A stretch of 64,000 nucleotides of DNA, from NCBI RefSeq assembly GCF_036946495.1, contig NZ_JAQIIX010000001.1:248001-312000 (forward strand), given 5' to 3'. Below the pieces are notes generated by a model. It searched no databases and was not told the origin of the DNA. It saw nothing but the letters and a program-made list of their open reading frames with translations. A program made the position numbers and the translations under genes. The stretch comes from Mycolicibacterium neoaurum. Its GTDB lineage: Bacteria > Actinomycetota > Actinomycetes > Mycobacteriales > Mycobacteriaceae. Numbering within the stretch: the stretch's first letter is position 1; each line of letters opens with the position of its first letter. Below are positions 52,748 to 62,341 of this stretch, piece after piece.

Positions 52748-55487
52748 GGCCGGACCGGAGCTGCGGGCATTCGCCGCACAGCTCCCGTTCGATCTCGACG
52801 GATTCCAGTTGCGCGGCTGTGCCGCGCTCGAGGCAGGTCACGGGGTCCTGGTGTGCGCCCCCACCGGAGCGGGCAAGACGGTGGTCGGCGAGTTCGCCGT
52901 GCACCTGGCGCTCGCCGCAGGCCGCAAGTGCTTCTACACCACCCCGATCAAGGCGCTGAGCAATCAGAAACACGCCGATCTGGTGCGTCGCTACGGCCAG
53001 GACAAGATCGGTCTGCTGACCGGTGACCAGTCCGTCAACGGTGACGCCCCCGTGGTGGTGATGACCACCGAAGTGTTGCGCAATATGCTCTACGCCAATT
53101 CCGATGCGCTGCATGGTCTTTCCCATGTGGTCATGGATGAGGTGCACTTCCTTGCCGACCGGATGCGTGGCGCGGTGTGGGAGGAGGTGATCCTGCACCT
53201 GCCGGAGGAGGTGCGGCTGGTCAGCCTGTCGGCGACGGTGAGCAATGCCGAGGAATTCGGTGGCTGGATCCAGACCGTGCGCGGCGACACGACCGTGGTC
53301 GTCGACGAGCACCGCCCGGTACCGCTGTCGCAGCACATGATGGTGGGCAAGCGGCTGTTCGACCTCTTCGCCGGCTCCGATCACACGCTGGTCGACCAGG
53401 ATCTGATCCGGCATATCGCCCACCGGCGCGAAGCCGAGCGACTGACCGATTTCTCCCCGCGCGGCCGCGGTCGCGGTCGCGGTCGTCAGCAGGGCAGGCC
53501 GACGTTGAACCGGCCACCGTCCCGACCCGATGTCATCACCACACTCGATGCCGAAGGTCTGCTGCCGGCCATCACCTTCGTGTTCTCCAGGGCCGGCTGT
53601 GATGCCGCGGTCAAGCAGTGCCTTCGCTCGCCGCTGCGGCTGACCACCGATGAGGACCGCGCCCGGATCGCCGAGGTCATCGACCGCCGCTGCGCCGACC
53701 TGCAGGACTCGGACCTGTCGGTGCTCGGCTACTACGAATGGCGTGAGGGGCTGCTGCGCGGGTTGGCCGCACACCACGCGGGCATGCTGCCGGTGTTCCG
53801 GCACACCGTGGAGGAGCTGTTCACCGCGGGCCTGACCAAGGCGGTGTTCGCCACCGAGACGCTGGCGCTGGGCATCAACATGCCGGCCCGCACCGTGGTG
53901 CTCGAACGTCTGGTCAAATACAACGGTGAGCAACACGCTCCGCTGACGCCGGGGGAGTACACCCAGCTGACCGGCCGAGCCGGAAGGCGCGGGATCGACG
54001 TCGAGGGCCACGCGGTGGTGCTGTGGCATCCCGATGATGTCGCCGCCGACCCGGCCGAGGTGGCGGGGTTGGCCTCCACGCGCACGTTCCCGTTGAAGAG
54101 CTCGTTCGCCCCGACCTACAACATGACCATCAATCTGGTCGGACAGCTGGGACCCGACCAGGCGCGCAGCCTGCTGGAACGGTCATTCGCCCAGTTCCAG
54201 GCGAATCGTTCGGTCGTCGGACTGGTACGCGGCCTGTCGCGCGGGGAGAAGATGCTGACCGACCTGGCCGCCGAGATGGGCGCCCAGCCGGGGAAGAAGA
54301 CCGAACCGCCGGTGCTGGAGTACGCCCGCCTGCGCGCGGCGATCTCGGCGCGTGAGCGCGCCCAGTCCAGGGCCTCACGGATGCAGCGTCGGCGCGCCGC
54401 CGATGACGCCCTGACCGCCCTGCGGCGCGGCGACATCATCAACATCACCAACGGGCGTCGCGGTGGGCTGGCCGTCGTGTTGGAACCGGCCCGAGACACC
54501 GACGATCCCCGGCCGCTGGTGCTGACCGAGCACCGCTGGGCCGGCCGCATCTCGTCGGCGGATTACTCCGGTGGCTCCGCGCCGCTGGGATCGATGCAGC
54601 TGCCCAAGCGTGTCGAGCACCGCCAACCCCGGGTGCGCCGCGACCTGGCCTCGGCGCTGCTGTCGGCGGCGGCCGGGCTCGATGTGCCCAGCAGGCACCG
54701 GGCCGGTCGTGGTGAACCCGATGTCGATCCCGAACTGGTGACGCTGCGCGATCAGCTGCGTCGGCACCCCGTGCACAGTGCCGGCGACCGCGAGGACAAG
54801 GTTCGGTTGGCCGAACGCTATCTGCGTATCGAGCGGGACAACGAGCAGATCCGCCAGAAGGTCGCGGCCGCCACGAACTCGTTGGCCCGCACCTTCGACA
54901 GGATCCTGGTACTGCTATGCGAGCGCGGTTTCGTGGACCGTACCGGCGACACGCCGAAAGTCACCGAGGACGGTCGGCTGCTGGCGCGGATCTACAGCGA
55001 GAGCGACCTTTTGGTGGCCGAGTGTCTACGTCGCGGGGTGTGGGACGGGCTCGGTCCCGCCGAGCTGGCCGGTGTCCTCTCGGCGGTCCAGTTCGAATCC
55101 CGCGGGGACGGGTCGGCACCGCAGGGCATGCGCATCCCGACCGCGAATCTGCGCAAGGCGCTGGCGGCGACTCGACGGCTGTCGGCCGATATCCGCAGTG
55201 ATGAACAGCGCCAACGCATCACAGCGAGCCGTGAGCCCGACGACGGTTTCGTCGCGGCCATCCACCAGTGGGCCACCACCGGCGATCTGGCTTCCGCGCT
55301 GGCGGCCTCCGATGTCAACGGCAACGGATCGGTGTTGTCCGCCGGTGATTTCGTGCGGTGGTGCCGTCAGGTGCTCGATCTGCTCGACCAGGTTCGGATC
55401 ACCGCGCCGGAGCCGACGCTGCGGGCATCGGCGAAACGCGCCATCAACGACATTCGACGCGGCGTCGTTGCAGTTGATGCAGGGTAG
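52731..55487 (+). CDS. helY: ATP-dependent RNA/DNA helicase HelY (Ski2-like)
   Basis: A 918-residue superfamily 2 helicase: Walker A in APTGAGKTVVGEF (about 43), DEVH box (MDEVHFL, about 140), SLSATVSNAEEF, ATETLALGINMPARTVV and QLTGRAGRRGID. The C-terminal half resembles Mtr4/Ski2 arch and helical regions. Between the two RecA domains lies a GRGRGRGRQQGRP basic tract (about 245), an RG-rich insertion that may bind RNA. Corresponds to Rv2092c. Confidence 0.94.
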   Translation: MTTPPEAGPELRAFAAQLPFDLDGFQLRGCAALEAGHGVLVCAPTGAGKTVVGEFAVHLALAAGRKCFYTTPIKALSNQKHADLVRRYGQDKIGLLTGDQSVNGDAPVVVMTTEVLRNMLYANSDALHGLSHVVMDEVHFLADRMRGAVWEEVILHLPEEVRLVSLSATVSNAEEFGGWIQTVRGDTTVVVDEHRPVPLSQHMMVGKRLFDLFAGSDHTLVDQDLIRHIAHRREAERLTDFSPRGRGRGRGRQQGRPTLNRPPSRPDVITTLDAEGLLPAITFVFSRAGCDAAVKQCLRSPLRLTTDEDRARIAEVIDRRCADLQDSDLSVLGYYEWREGLLRGLAAHHAGMLPVFRHTVEELFTAGLTKAVFATETLALGINMPARTVVLERLVKYNGEQHAPLTPGEYTQLTGRAGRRGIDVEGHAVVLWHPDDVAADPAEVAGLASTRTFPLKSSFAPTYNMTINLVGQLGPDQARSLLERSFAQFQANRSVVGLVRGLSRGEKMLTDLAAEMGAQPGKKTEPPVLEYARLRAAISARERAQSRASRMQRRRAADDALTALRRGDIINITNGRRGGLAVVLEPARDTDDPRPLVLTEHRWAGRISSADYSGGSAPLGSMQLPKRVEHRQPRVRRDLASALLSAAAGLDVPSRHRAGRGEPDVDPELVTLRDQLRRHPVHSAGDREDKVRLAERYLRIERDNEQIRQKVAAATNSLARTFDRILVLLCERGFVDRTGDTPKVTEDGRLLARIYSESDLLVAECLRRGVWDGLGPAELAGVLSAVQFESRGDGSAPQGMRIPTANLRKALAATRRLSADIRSDEQRQRITASREPDDGFVAAIHQWATTGDLASALAASDVNGNGSVLSAGDFVRWCRQVLDLLDQVRITAPEPTLRASAKRAINDIRRGVVAVDAG

Positions 55488-55553
55488 TGTGACGGCGTGG
55501 ATCCGCGGCGGCGGGTCACATAGACCAGAACGAGCTCGGATCAAGGAGACACG

Positions 55554-56291
55554 ATGAGCGGACCGCAGGGATCTGACCCCACGCAGGCGTGGTCGGGTCA
55601 GCCGCCGCAGTCCGGCGGAAACCCGCCCTCCGGTGACCAACCCGCCTGGCAGCCGCCTCAGAACCCGGAACAGCCCGGTCACGACGCGCCGGCCTGGGGC
55701 CAGCCGCCGGCCTATCAGCCACCGCAGGGTTATCCGCAGTATCAGCAGCCGGGTCAGCCCGCCTATGGTCAGCCGCAGCAGTACCCGCAGCCCGACCAGT
55801 ACGGCCAGCAGCCCACGGCCTATGCACCGCAGGGTTACCCGCAGCAGTACGGCCAGCCCTACGGCCAGCAGCCCCAGTACGGCCAGCCCGGCCAGTACGA
55901 CCCGCAGCAGCAGTACCCGCCCTACGGCCAGCCTGGACCCGAAGAGGGTTCGAAGAAGTCGCTGGCCGTCATCGGCAGCGTCCTCGGCGGTCTCGCGCTG
56001 GTGGTCATCATCGCGGTGCTGGTACTCGGCTTCTGGAAGCCGGGATTCTTCGTGACCACCACGCTGGACGTGGACGCCGCCCAGACCGGTGTGCAGCAGA
56101 TCCTCACCGATGAAGCCAACGGCTACGGCGCCAAGAACGTCAAGGACGTCACCTGCAACGGCGGTGTCAGCCCCGAGGTGAAGAAGGGCGACACCTTCAC
56201 CTGCCAGGTGAGCATCGACGGCACCAAGCGCCAGGTCACCGTGACCTTCCAGGACGACAACGGCACCTATGAGGTCGGCCGCCCGAAGTAA
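55554..56291 (+). CDS. DUF4333 protein with Gln/Pro/Tyr-rich cytosolic tail (Rv2091c-like)
   Basis: A 245-residue single-pass membrane protein. Residues 1-130 are low-complexity, with repeats around YGQPQQYPQ and YGQPGQY; then one transmembrane helix (SVLGGLALVVIIAVLVLGFW) and an extracellular DUF4333 domain with two cysteines (DVTCNGGV, FTCQVS) likely bridged. AAGGAG precedes the ATG. Membership of the mycobacterial envelope is clear, function is not. Confidence 0.88.
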   Translation: MSGPQGSDPTQAWSGQPPQSGGNPPSGDQPAWQPPQNPEQPGHDAPAWGQPPAYQPPQGYPQYQQPGQPAYGQPQQYPQPDQYGQQPTAYAPQGYPQQYGQPYGQQPQYGQPGQYDPQQQYPPYGQPGPEEGSKKSLAVIGSVLGGLALVVIIAVLVLGFWKPGFFVTTTLDVDAAQTGVQQILTDEANGYGAKNVKDVTCNGGVSPEVKKGDTFTCQVSIDGTKRQVTVTFQDDNGTYEVGRPK

Positions 56292-56307
56292 CCGACGCCC
56301 GCGGGAC

Positions 56308-57306
56308 TCAGGAAGGCAGCGTGTCCAGTGCCTTCTGCAACCGCGCGATCGAGGACTGCACACCGAACTCCTCGGCCAGCGCGACCACGCGCGCCGGGTC
56401 GGCGGCGGCCAGCGGTAGCGCGTCGCCGTCCCCGGACAGCGTCACCGGCGCATCGAGCGCCACCCGGACCACCGGCTCGGCGGCGGCGATGTAATCCGAG
56501 GCGGCCAGCAGCTTCTTGCGTTGTGCCGTCGGCACACTCGACGAGGGGTCGGCCGCTGCGGCGATGATGGACTCCAGAGATCCGTGCTGGGCCAGCAGCG
56601 TCGCGGCGGTCTTCTCACCGATACCGGCCACCCCTGGCAATCCGTCGGAGGGATCACCGCGCAGCAACGCCAGTTCGGCGTAGGCGGGCCCGGCCCGGTC
56701 GACCGGAACGTGATAGGTCTCGGCGACCTCGGTGGGCCCGAACAGCACCGCCTTGGCCAAGCCACGCCCGATGTAGAAGACCCGCACCGGTACCGGTTCG
56801 TCGCGCACCAACTGGAGCAGGTCGCGGTCGCCGCTGACCACCACCACCGGGTCCTGCTTCTCCGCGGCGGCCAGGGTGCCCAACACATCGTCGGCCTCGT
56901 ATCCGGGGGCACCGGCCGTGGCGATCCCGAACGCGTCGAGCATCGCCATGATCATGTCGACCTGCGGCGTCAGCTCGTCGGGGACCTCCTCGACGTCTGG
57001 GGTGCCGGCGGGCAGAGCTTCCTCGACTCGGTGGGCCTTGTACGACGGGATGCGGTCCACTCGCCACTGCGGGCGCCAGTCGAGGTCAAGGCACACCACC
57101 AGCCGGCCGGGCCGGTGCGTGGTGACCAGCGCGGCGATGTTGTCGATGAACCCGCGCAACGCGTTGACCGGGCGCCCGTCGGGAGCGGTGATCGAGGACG
57201 GCACACCGAAGAAGGACCGGAACCACATGCTGGCACCGTCGAGGAGCAGGACGGGGCGGTCCCCCGGGGCGAGCGTTGCGGTGCGGAGAGATCCGGAGTC
57301 GGGCAT
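56308..57306 (-). CDS. 5'-3' exonuclease / FEN-like domain protein (Rv2090-like)
   Basis: A 332-residue nuclease related to the N-terminal domain of DNA polymerase I. LLLDGASMWFRSFF with the metal Asp, DRIPSYKAHR, YEADDVLGTLA, SGDRDLLQL and LLRGDPSDGLPGVAGIGEKTA (helix-hairpin-helix) are all intact, so it should be an active flap endonuclease acting in replication or repair. Its ATG is only 11 nt from the divergent pepE start. Confidence 0.92.
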   Translation of the reverse strand: MPDSGSLRTATLAPGDRPVLLLDGASMWFRSFFGVPSSITAPDGRPVNALRGFIDNIAALVTTHRPGRLVVCLDLDWRPQWRVDRIPSYKAHRVEEALPAGTPDVEEVPDELTPQVDMIMAMLDAFGIATAGAPGYEADDVLGTLAAAEKQDPVVVVSGDRDLLQLVRDEPVPVRVFYIGRGLAKAVLFGPTEVAETYHVPVDRAGPAYAELALLRGDPSDGLPGVAGIGEKTAATLLAQHGSLESIIAAAADPSSSVPTAQRKKLLAASDYIAAAEPVVRVALDAPVTLSGDGDALPLAAADPARVVALAEEFGVQSSIARLQKALDTLPS

Positions 57307-57317
57307 CGCACTAGCCT

Positions 57318-58487
57318 ATGGGTATGGCCAACGCCGGGGACACCACCCGTTTCAGCACCGATGTCTACGCCCGCCGGCTACGTGATGCCGCCGCAGGCGC
57401 CGCCACTGCCGGATTGTCCGGGCTGATCATCACGCCCGGCTACGACCTGCGGTATCTGACCGGCTCGCGCGCGCAGACCTTCGAACGACTGACCGCGCTG
57501 GTGCTGCCTGCCGACGGGTCGACGCCCACGGTGGTGGTGCCGCGCCTGGAACTGGCCGCGCTGCGCGAGTCCGCCATCCCCGAACTCGGTGTGACGGTGC
57601 GGGACTGGGTCGACGGCGAGGATCCTTACGCGTTGGTGGCCGCGGCTCTCGGAGCGGGTGGGGCCGGCGCAGCGACAGGTGACGGGCCGGCGACGGCGGT
57701 CACCGACTCGATGCCCGCTCTGCACCTGCTGCCGCTGGCCGATATCCTCGGCCGGGTTCCGGTGCTGGCCACCGAGGTGTTGCGTCGGTTGCGGATGGTC
57801 AAGGACGAGAGCGAGATCGACGCGCTGCGCAAGGCCGGTGCGGCCATCGACCGGGTGCACGCCCGCGTGCCGGATTTCCTCGTGCCCGGGCGCACCGAGG
57901 CCGAGGTGGCGGCCGATATCGCCGAAGCCATTGTCGCCGAGGGACATTCGGAGGTGGCGTTCATCATCGTCGGATCCGGTCCCAACGGTGCCGACCCACA
58001 CCACGAATGCTCCGAGCGGGTGTTGTGCGCCGGCGATATCGTCGTCGTCGACATCGGTGGGCCGTACGCTCCCGGCTACAACTCCGACTCCACCCGCACC
58101 TACAGCCTCGGCGCGCCCGATGCCGAGGTGGCCCGGCAGTACGCGGTGCTCGAGCGTGCGCAGGCCGAGGCCGTCGCGGCGGTGCGTCCCGGCATCACCG
58201 CCGAGGCGGTCGACGCCGTCGCTCGTGATGTGCTCGCCGCAGCGGGCCTTGCCGAGGCGTTCGTGCACCGCACCGGTCACGGCATCGGCCTGTCGGTGCA
58301 CGAGGAGCCCTATATCGTCACGGGCAACGACATCATCCTGGAGACCGGAATGGCCTTCTCGGTGGAGCCCGGCATCTACTTCGCCGGGAAGTGGGGAGCC
58401 CGCATCGAGGACATCGTGATCGTCACCGAGGATGGGGTCGAGTCGGTGAACAACCGGCCGCACGAGCTGGTCATCGTTCCGGTGTAG
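57318..58487 (+). CDS. pepE: Xaa-Pro dipeptidase (M24)
   Basis: A 389-residue metallopeptidase of the pita-bread fold. Metal ligands are visible: VVDIGG with Asp, GYNSDSTRTYS with Asp, GHGIGLSVHEEP with His, EPGIYF and GARIEDIV with Glu. The N-terminal domain is a creatinase-like fold. Start at 57318 or 57324. Rv2089c equivalent. Cleaves proline dipeptides, by family knowledge. Confidence 0.93.
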   Translation: MGMANAGDTTRFSTDVYARRLRDAAAGAATAGLSGLIITPGYDLRYLTGSRAQTFERLTALVLPADGSTPTVVVPRLELAALRESAIPELGVTVRDWVDGEDPYALVAAALGAGGAGAATGDGPATAVTDSMPALHLLPLADILGRVPVLATEVLRRLRMVKDESEIDALRKAGAAIDRVHARVPDFLVPGRTEAEVAADIAEAIVAEGHSEVAFIIVGSGPNGADPHHECSERVLCAGDIVVVDIGGPYAPGYNSDSTRTYSLGAPDAEVARQYAVLERAQAEAVAAVRPGITAEAVDAVARDVLAAAGLAEAFVHRTGHGIGLSVHEEPYIVTGNDIILETGMAFSVEPGIYFAGKWGARIEDIVIVTEDGVESVNNRPHELVIVPV

Positions 58488-58496
58488 CTCCGGTGC

Positions 58497-58910
58497 TCAG
58501 CTCTCGCTGCGGTCCAGCAACGACGACGAGCCGAGCACCCGTTCGATGCGCACCGTGATGACCACTCGACGCGGATTGACCCGCGGGGTCCGATAGCGCT
58601 GCGCATAACGCAATTCGGCATCCCGGACGTCGTCGGGGTCACCGCTGACGGTGGCCGTACCCTCCAGCGACAACCAGCGCGCACCGTCGACCTGGCTCAG
58701 CACGGCCACGCCGCGCTCTTTGGCGTTGACAGCCTTCTGCGATCCACCGGTGGTGATGACACGCGCAAGATGGGTGGTCGGGTCGAAGGTGAACCCGACG
58801 GCCACCACATGCGGTGAATTGTCACCCCGCAGCGTGGTCAGCATGGCCAGATGACGCTCGGTCAGGAATGCCAGTGCGTCATTGGTCAGTCGTGTGGTTG
58901 CCTTGCCCAT
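58497..58910 (-). CDS. F420-dependent reductase-like split-barrel protein (Rv2074-like)
   Basis: A 137-residue flavin/deazaflavin-binding split barrel in the pyridoxamine phosphate oxidase superfamily: MLTTLRGDNSPHVVAVGF at the N-terminal strand pair, LEGTATVSGDPDDVRDAE and RVNPRRVVITVRIERVLG. Its length equals that of M. tuberculosis Rv2074, which was reported to be an F420-dependent biliverdin reductase. It is convergent with pepE and divergent from the SDR. Confidence 0.88.
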   Translation of the reverse strand: MGKATTRLTNDALAFLTERHLAMLTTLRGDNSPHVVAVGFTFDPTTHLARVITTGGSQKAVNAKERGVAVLSQVDGARWLSLEGTATVSGDPDDVRDAELRYAQRYRTPRVNPRRVVITVRIERVLGSSSLLDRSES

Positions 58911-58945
58911 CGGGGTCCACGCTAGCGCAGGACATAATCACAGCC

Positions 58946-59689
58946 ATGAAGGACACGGGGCTCGTCGTGATTTTCGGCGGGCGCAGCGAGATCGGTCTGG
59001 AGATCGCGACGCGTTTGGCACCGGCCAGGTCGGTGGTGCTGGCCGCCCGGCGGTCTGGAACCCTGACCGCCGAAGCCGACGCGGTACGGGCGGCCGGGGC
59101 GGCGCAGGTGCACACCGTCGAGTTCGACGCCGACGATCTGGGCTCGCACGGCGGGCTCATCGCGGCGTTGGTCGCCGAACACGGGCCCATCGACGTGGCG
59201 GTGTTGGCCTTCGGCATCCTCGGCGATCAGCACCGGGCCGAGAGCGATTCCGCGCATGCAGCGCAGATCGCCCACACCGATTACGTCGCCCAGGTCAGTC
59301 TGCTGACCGAACTCGCCGCCACCATGCGGTCGGCCGGCGCCGGGACCATCCTGACCTTCTCTTCGATCGCCGGGGTCCGCGTGCGCCGCGCGAACTACGT
59401 CTACGGCTCGGCGAAGGCCGGTCTGGACGGCTTCTGCTCCGGACTGGCACAGGCACTGCACGGTTCGGGCGTCCGGTTGCTGGTGATCCGTCCCGGGTTC
59501 GTCATCGGCCGGATGACCGAGGGGATGGCGCCGGCACCGTTCTCCAGCACCCCGGCGCAGGTCGCCGATGCCGCGGTACGGGCGCTGTCCGGCAGGCGAC
59601 GGCGGGTTTGGGTGCCGTGGCAGGTTGGAGGGATCGCCGCGGTGTTCCGCCTTCTTCCCGCCCCGATCTGGCGGAGGCTGCCACGATGA
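58946..59689 (+). CDS. Short-chain dehydrogenase/reductase upstream of cobL (Rv2073c-like)
   Basis: A 247-residue SDR with FGGRSEIGLEIA cofactor loop and VYGSAKAGLDGF (Tyr-x3-Lys). ATG at 58946; its TGA overlaps the cobL ATG (ATGA), so it belongs to the cobalamin operon. The conserved linkage suggests a link with corrin metabolism, but no such activity is known. Confidence 0.88.
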   Translation: MKDTGLVVIFGGRSEIGLEIATRLAPARSVVLAARRSGTLTAEADAVRAAGAAQVHTVEFDADDLGSHGGLIAALVAEHGPIDVAVLAFGILGDQHRAESDSAHAAQIAHTDYVAQVSLLTELAATMRSAGAGTILTFSSIAGVRVRRANYVYGSAKAGLDGFCSGLAQALHGSGVRLLVIRPGFVIGRMTEGMAPAPFSSTPAQVADAAVRALSGRRRRVWVPWQVGGIAAVFRLLPAPIWRRLPR

Positions 59690-60858
59690 GTGCACGGATC
59701 GTGGTGGTCGGCATCGGTGCCGACGGGATGGCCGGACTCTCGCCGGTATCGGCAGCCGAACTACGCGGCGCCACCGTCGTTTACGGCTCCGGTCGACAGC
59801 TCGACATGCTGGATGAGAGCATCTGCGCCCAGCGCAGGCAGTGGCCCTCACCCCTGTTGGACGCATTGCCCACGATGTTCGACGGTCTGGACACCGTGCA
59901 CGTCGTCGCCTCGGGAGACCCGATGCTGCACGGGATCGGGGCCACGTTGATCCGGGTGTTCGGCGCCGATGCCGTCCGCGTCCTGCCCCATGTGTCGTCG
60001 GTGACGCTGGCGTGCGCGCGGCTGGGCTGGCCCGCGCAGGAGACCGAGGTGATCAGTCTGGTCACCGCAGACCCCGTGACGGCGGTACGCCGGGGTGGCC
60101 GGGCCGTCGTGCTCAGCCGCGACGGCGACACACCCGCCACACTGGCCCGGCTGTTGACCGAAACCGACCGCGGCGAGTCCGAATTCATCGTGTTGGAGAA
60201 CCTCGGTGGCCCGGATGAACGCATCACCCGGAGCACGGCAGACACCTTCACCGCGCATGTCGACGACCTCAACGTGGTCGCGGTGCGGTACCTGCCCGAT
60301 ATGCGCCGCGCACACGCGCTGCCCGACGAATCGTTCGCCCACGACGGACAGATCACCAAGCAGTCCATCCGGGCCGTCACGCTGGCCACGCTCGGTCCAC
60401 GCCCCGGCGAACTGCTCTGGGACGTCGGATCCGGATCGGGTAGCGTCGCGGTCGAATGGTGCCGCAGCGCCCCTGGATGCCGGGCTGTGGCCTTCGAGCG
60501 AGATGCCGACCGCCGCAACCGGATCACGATGAACGCGGCCGCCTTCGGGGTGCGCATCGACGTGCGATCCGCGGCACCGGAGCCCTTCGGTGATGTGGCG
60601 CCCCCGGCGGCGATGTTCGTCGGGGGAGGCGTGACGCAGCCCGGGCTGATCGAGGCCTGTGTCGACCGACTGCCCCGCCAGGGCAGGCTGGTGGTCAATG
60701 CCGTGACGGTGGAGTCCGAAGCCGCACTGGCACAGTGGTACGCACAGAAGGGTGGCGAGTTGCGACGTTTTCAGCACTATCACGGTGGGCCGGTGGGTGG
60801 CTTCACCGCGTGGCGCCCGGCGCTGCCGGTCACCCAGTGGGCCTGGGTGAAACCGTGA
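59686..60858 (+). CDS. cobL: Precorrin-6Y C5,15-methyltransferase (decarboxylating)
   Basis: Fused CbiE-CbiT enzyme of aerobic B12 synthesis. Residues 1-200 are the CbiE-type tetrapyrrole methylase (VVGIGADGMAGL, VVASGDPMLHGIG, HVSSVTLA); 220-390 the CbiT-type domain with LLWDVGSGSGSVAVEW. It methylates C5 and C15 and decarboxylates the acetate side chain. 390 residues, equivalent to Rv2072c. GTGA overlap with cobM. Confidence 0.95.
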   Translation: MSARIVVVGIGADGMAGLSPVSAAELRGATVVYGSGRQLDMLDESICAQRRQWPSPLLDALPTMFDGLDTVHVVASGDPMLHGIGATLIRVFGADAVRVLPHVSSVTLACARLGWPAQETEVISLVTADPVTAVRRGGRAVVLSRDGDTPATLARLLTETDRGESEFIVLENLGGPDERITRSTADTFTAHVDDLNVVAVRYLPDMRRAHALPDESFAHDGQITKQSIRAVTLATLGPRPGELLWDVGSGSGSVAVEWCRSAPGCRAVAFERDADRRNRITMNAAAFGVRIDVRSAAPEPFGDVAPPAAMFVGGGVTQPGLIEACVDRLPRQGRLVVNAVTVESEAALAQWYAQKGGELRRFQHYHGGPVGGFTAWRPALPVTQWAWVKP

Positions 60859-61616
60859 CCGTCTATTTCATCGGGGCCGGTCCCGGGGCGGCCGACCTGA
60901 TCACCGTGCGCGGACAACGGCTGCTCGGGCAGAGCCCGGTATGCCTGTACGCCGGTTCGATCATGCCGCCGGACCTGTTGGCGTTCTGCCCGCCGGGAGC
61001 GCGGGTGATCGACACCGGACCGCTGACGCTGGATCAGATCATCGACGAGATCGCCGCCGCCGACGGCGCCGGACACGATGTGGCCCGGCTGCATTCGGGC
61101 GATCCGTCGCTGTACTCCGCACTCGCCGAGCAATGCCGCAGGCTGGACGCGCTCGGCATCGGCTACGAGGTCGTGCCGGGAGTGCCCGCGTTCGCCGCGG
61201 CCGCCGCGGCGCTCGGGCGCGAGTTGACGGTGCCCGGGGTGGCGCAGACGGTCACCTTGAGCAGGGTCGCCACGCTGTCGACCGCCATGCCCGAGGGCGA
61301 ATCGCTGGCGGCGCTGTCGGCACCGGGCGCCACTCTGGTGCTGCACCTGGCCGCCGCCCAGGCCGAGTCCATCGTCGCCGAGCTCACCGCTCCGGACGCC
61401 GGGTATACCACCGAAACGCCCTGTGCGGTGGTGGCATACGCCAGCTGGCCTGCCGAACAGGTGGTGCGCTGCCAGCTCGGGGAGTTGGCCGAGCGGTTGC
61501 GCGCAGCCGGCATAACCAAGACCGCGGTCATCATCGTCGGAGATGTCCTCGGCGCACAGGGGTTCACCGACAGCTATCTGTACTCGACGGGGCGCCGGCG
61601 GGGGAGTCGACACTAG
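60855..61616 (+). CDS. cobM: Precorrin-4 C11-methyltransferase
   Basis: Methylates C11 of precorrin-4 in the aerobic pathway. The 253 residues have YFIGAGPGAADLITVRG, the LHSGDPSLYSALAEQ loop and PGVPAFAAAAAALG, all standard for this uroporphyrinogen III-type methylase family. GTG at 60855. It overlaps cobK by one base. Confidence 0.95.
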   Translation: MTVYFIGAGPGAADLITVRGQRLLGQSPVCLYAGSIMPPDLLAFCPPGARVIDTGPLTLDQIIDEIAAADGAGHDVARLHSGDPSLYSALAEQCRRLDALGIGYEVVPGVPAFAAAAAALGRELTVPGVAQTVTLSRVATLSTAMPEGESLAALSAPGATLVLHLAAAQAESIVAELTAPDAGYTTETPCAVVAYASWPAEQVVRCQLGELAERLRAAGITKTAVIIVGDVLGAQGFTDSYLYSTGRRRGSRH

Positions 61617-62341
61617 TGCGGGTCTTGCTACTCGGTGGAACCGGCGAGGCCCGCGACCTGGCTGCCCGACTACATCCCGAGGTCGCGGTCATCAGTTCGT
61701 TGGCAGGCCGGGTGCCCGACCCCGCGTTGCCGGTCGGCGAAGTGCGCATCGGCGGATTCGGCGGTGCGGACGGATTGGCCGGCTGGCTGACCGACAACGG
61801 CATCACCCTGGTCGTGGACGCCACCCATCCGTTCGCGGCCACCATCACCGCGAACGCGGCGCGCGCGGCGGCGATGGTGGGTGTACCGCATGTCGTCCTG
61901 GCCCGCCCGGGCTGGCCGCACGGTGACGCCATCGTCGTGCCCGATGACGGCGCGGCGGCACAGACGGTGGCCCGTCGCCGATACCGGCGGGTGTTCCTCA
62001 CGACCGGCCGCTCGGGGACCGCCGCCTTCCGCGGCGTCGACGCATGGTTCCTGATCCGCGCCGTCACGCCGCCCGAACCCGAGCTGCTTCCGGATCGCCA
62101 CCGACTGGTGCTCTCGCGCGGGCCCTACCATCTGGCCGACGAGCTGAAACTCCTGCGCGACAACGGTATCGACGCGCTGGTCACCAAGAACAGCGGTGGT
62201 GCGATGACGCAGGCCAAACTCGATGCCGCCGGCCAGGCAGGCGTGCCGGTGATCATGGTGGACCGCCCGGCCTTGCCCGACGGGGTGGCCAGCGTGCACA
62301 CCGTCGACGCGGCGGTCGACTGGGTGCACGCCCGGCGCTAG
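61616..62341 (+). CDS. cobK: Precorrin-6A reductase
   Basis: NADPH-dependent reduction of precorrin-6A to dihydroprecorrin-6. A 241-residue Rossmann-type enzyme with LLLGGTGEARDLA, VDATHPFAATITANA and FLTTGRS, then LVTKNSGG near the C-terminus. GTG at 61616 shares a base with the cobM stop (TAGTG). The stop lies in a CTAG palindrome shared with the convergent gene. Confidence 0.95.
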   Translation: MRVLLLGGTGEARDLAARLHPEVAVISSLAGRVPDPALPVGEVRIGGFGGADGLAGWLTDNGITLVVDATHPFAATITANAARAAAMVGVPHVVLARPGWPHGDAIVVPDDGAAAQTVARRRYRRVFLTTGRSGTAAFRGVDAWFLIRAVTPPEPELLPDRHRLVLSRGPYHLADELKLLRDNGIDALVTKNSGGAMTQAKLDAAGQAGVPVIMVDRPALPDGVASVHTVDAAVDWVHARR

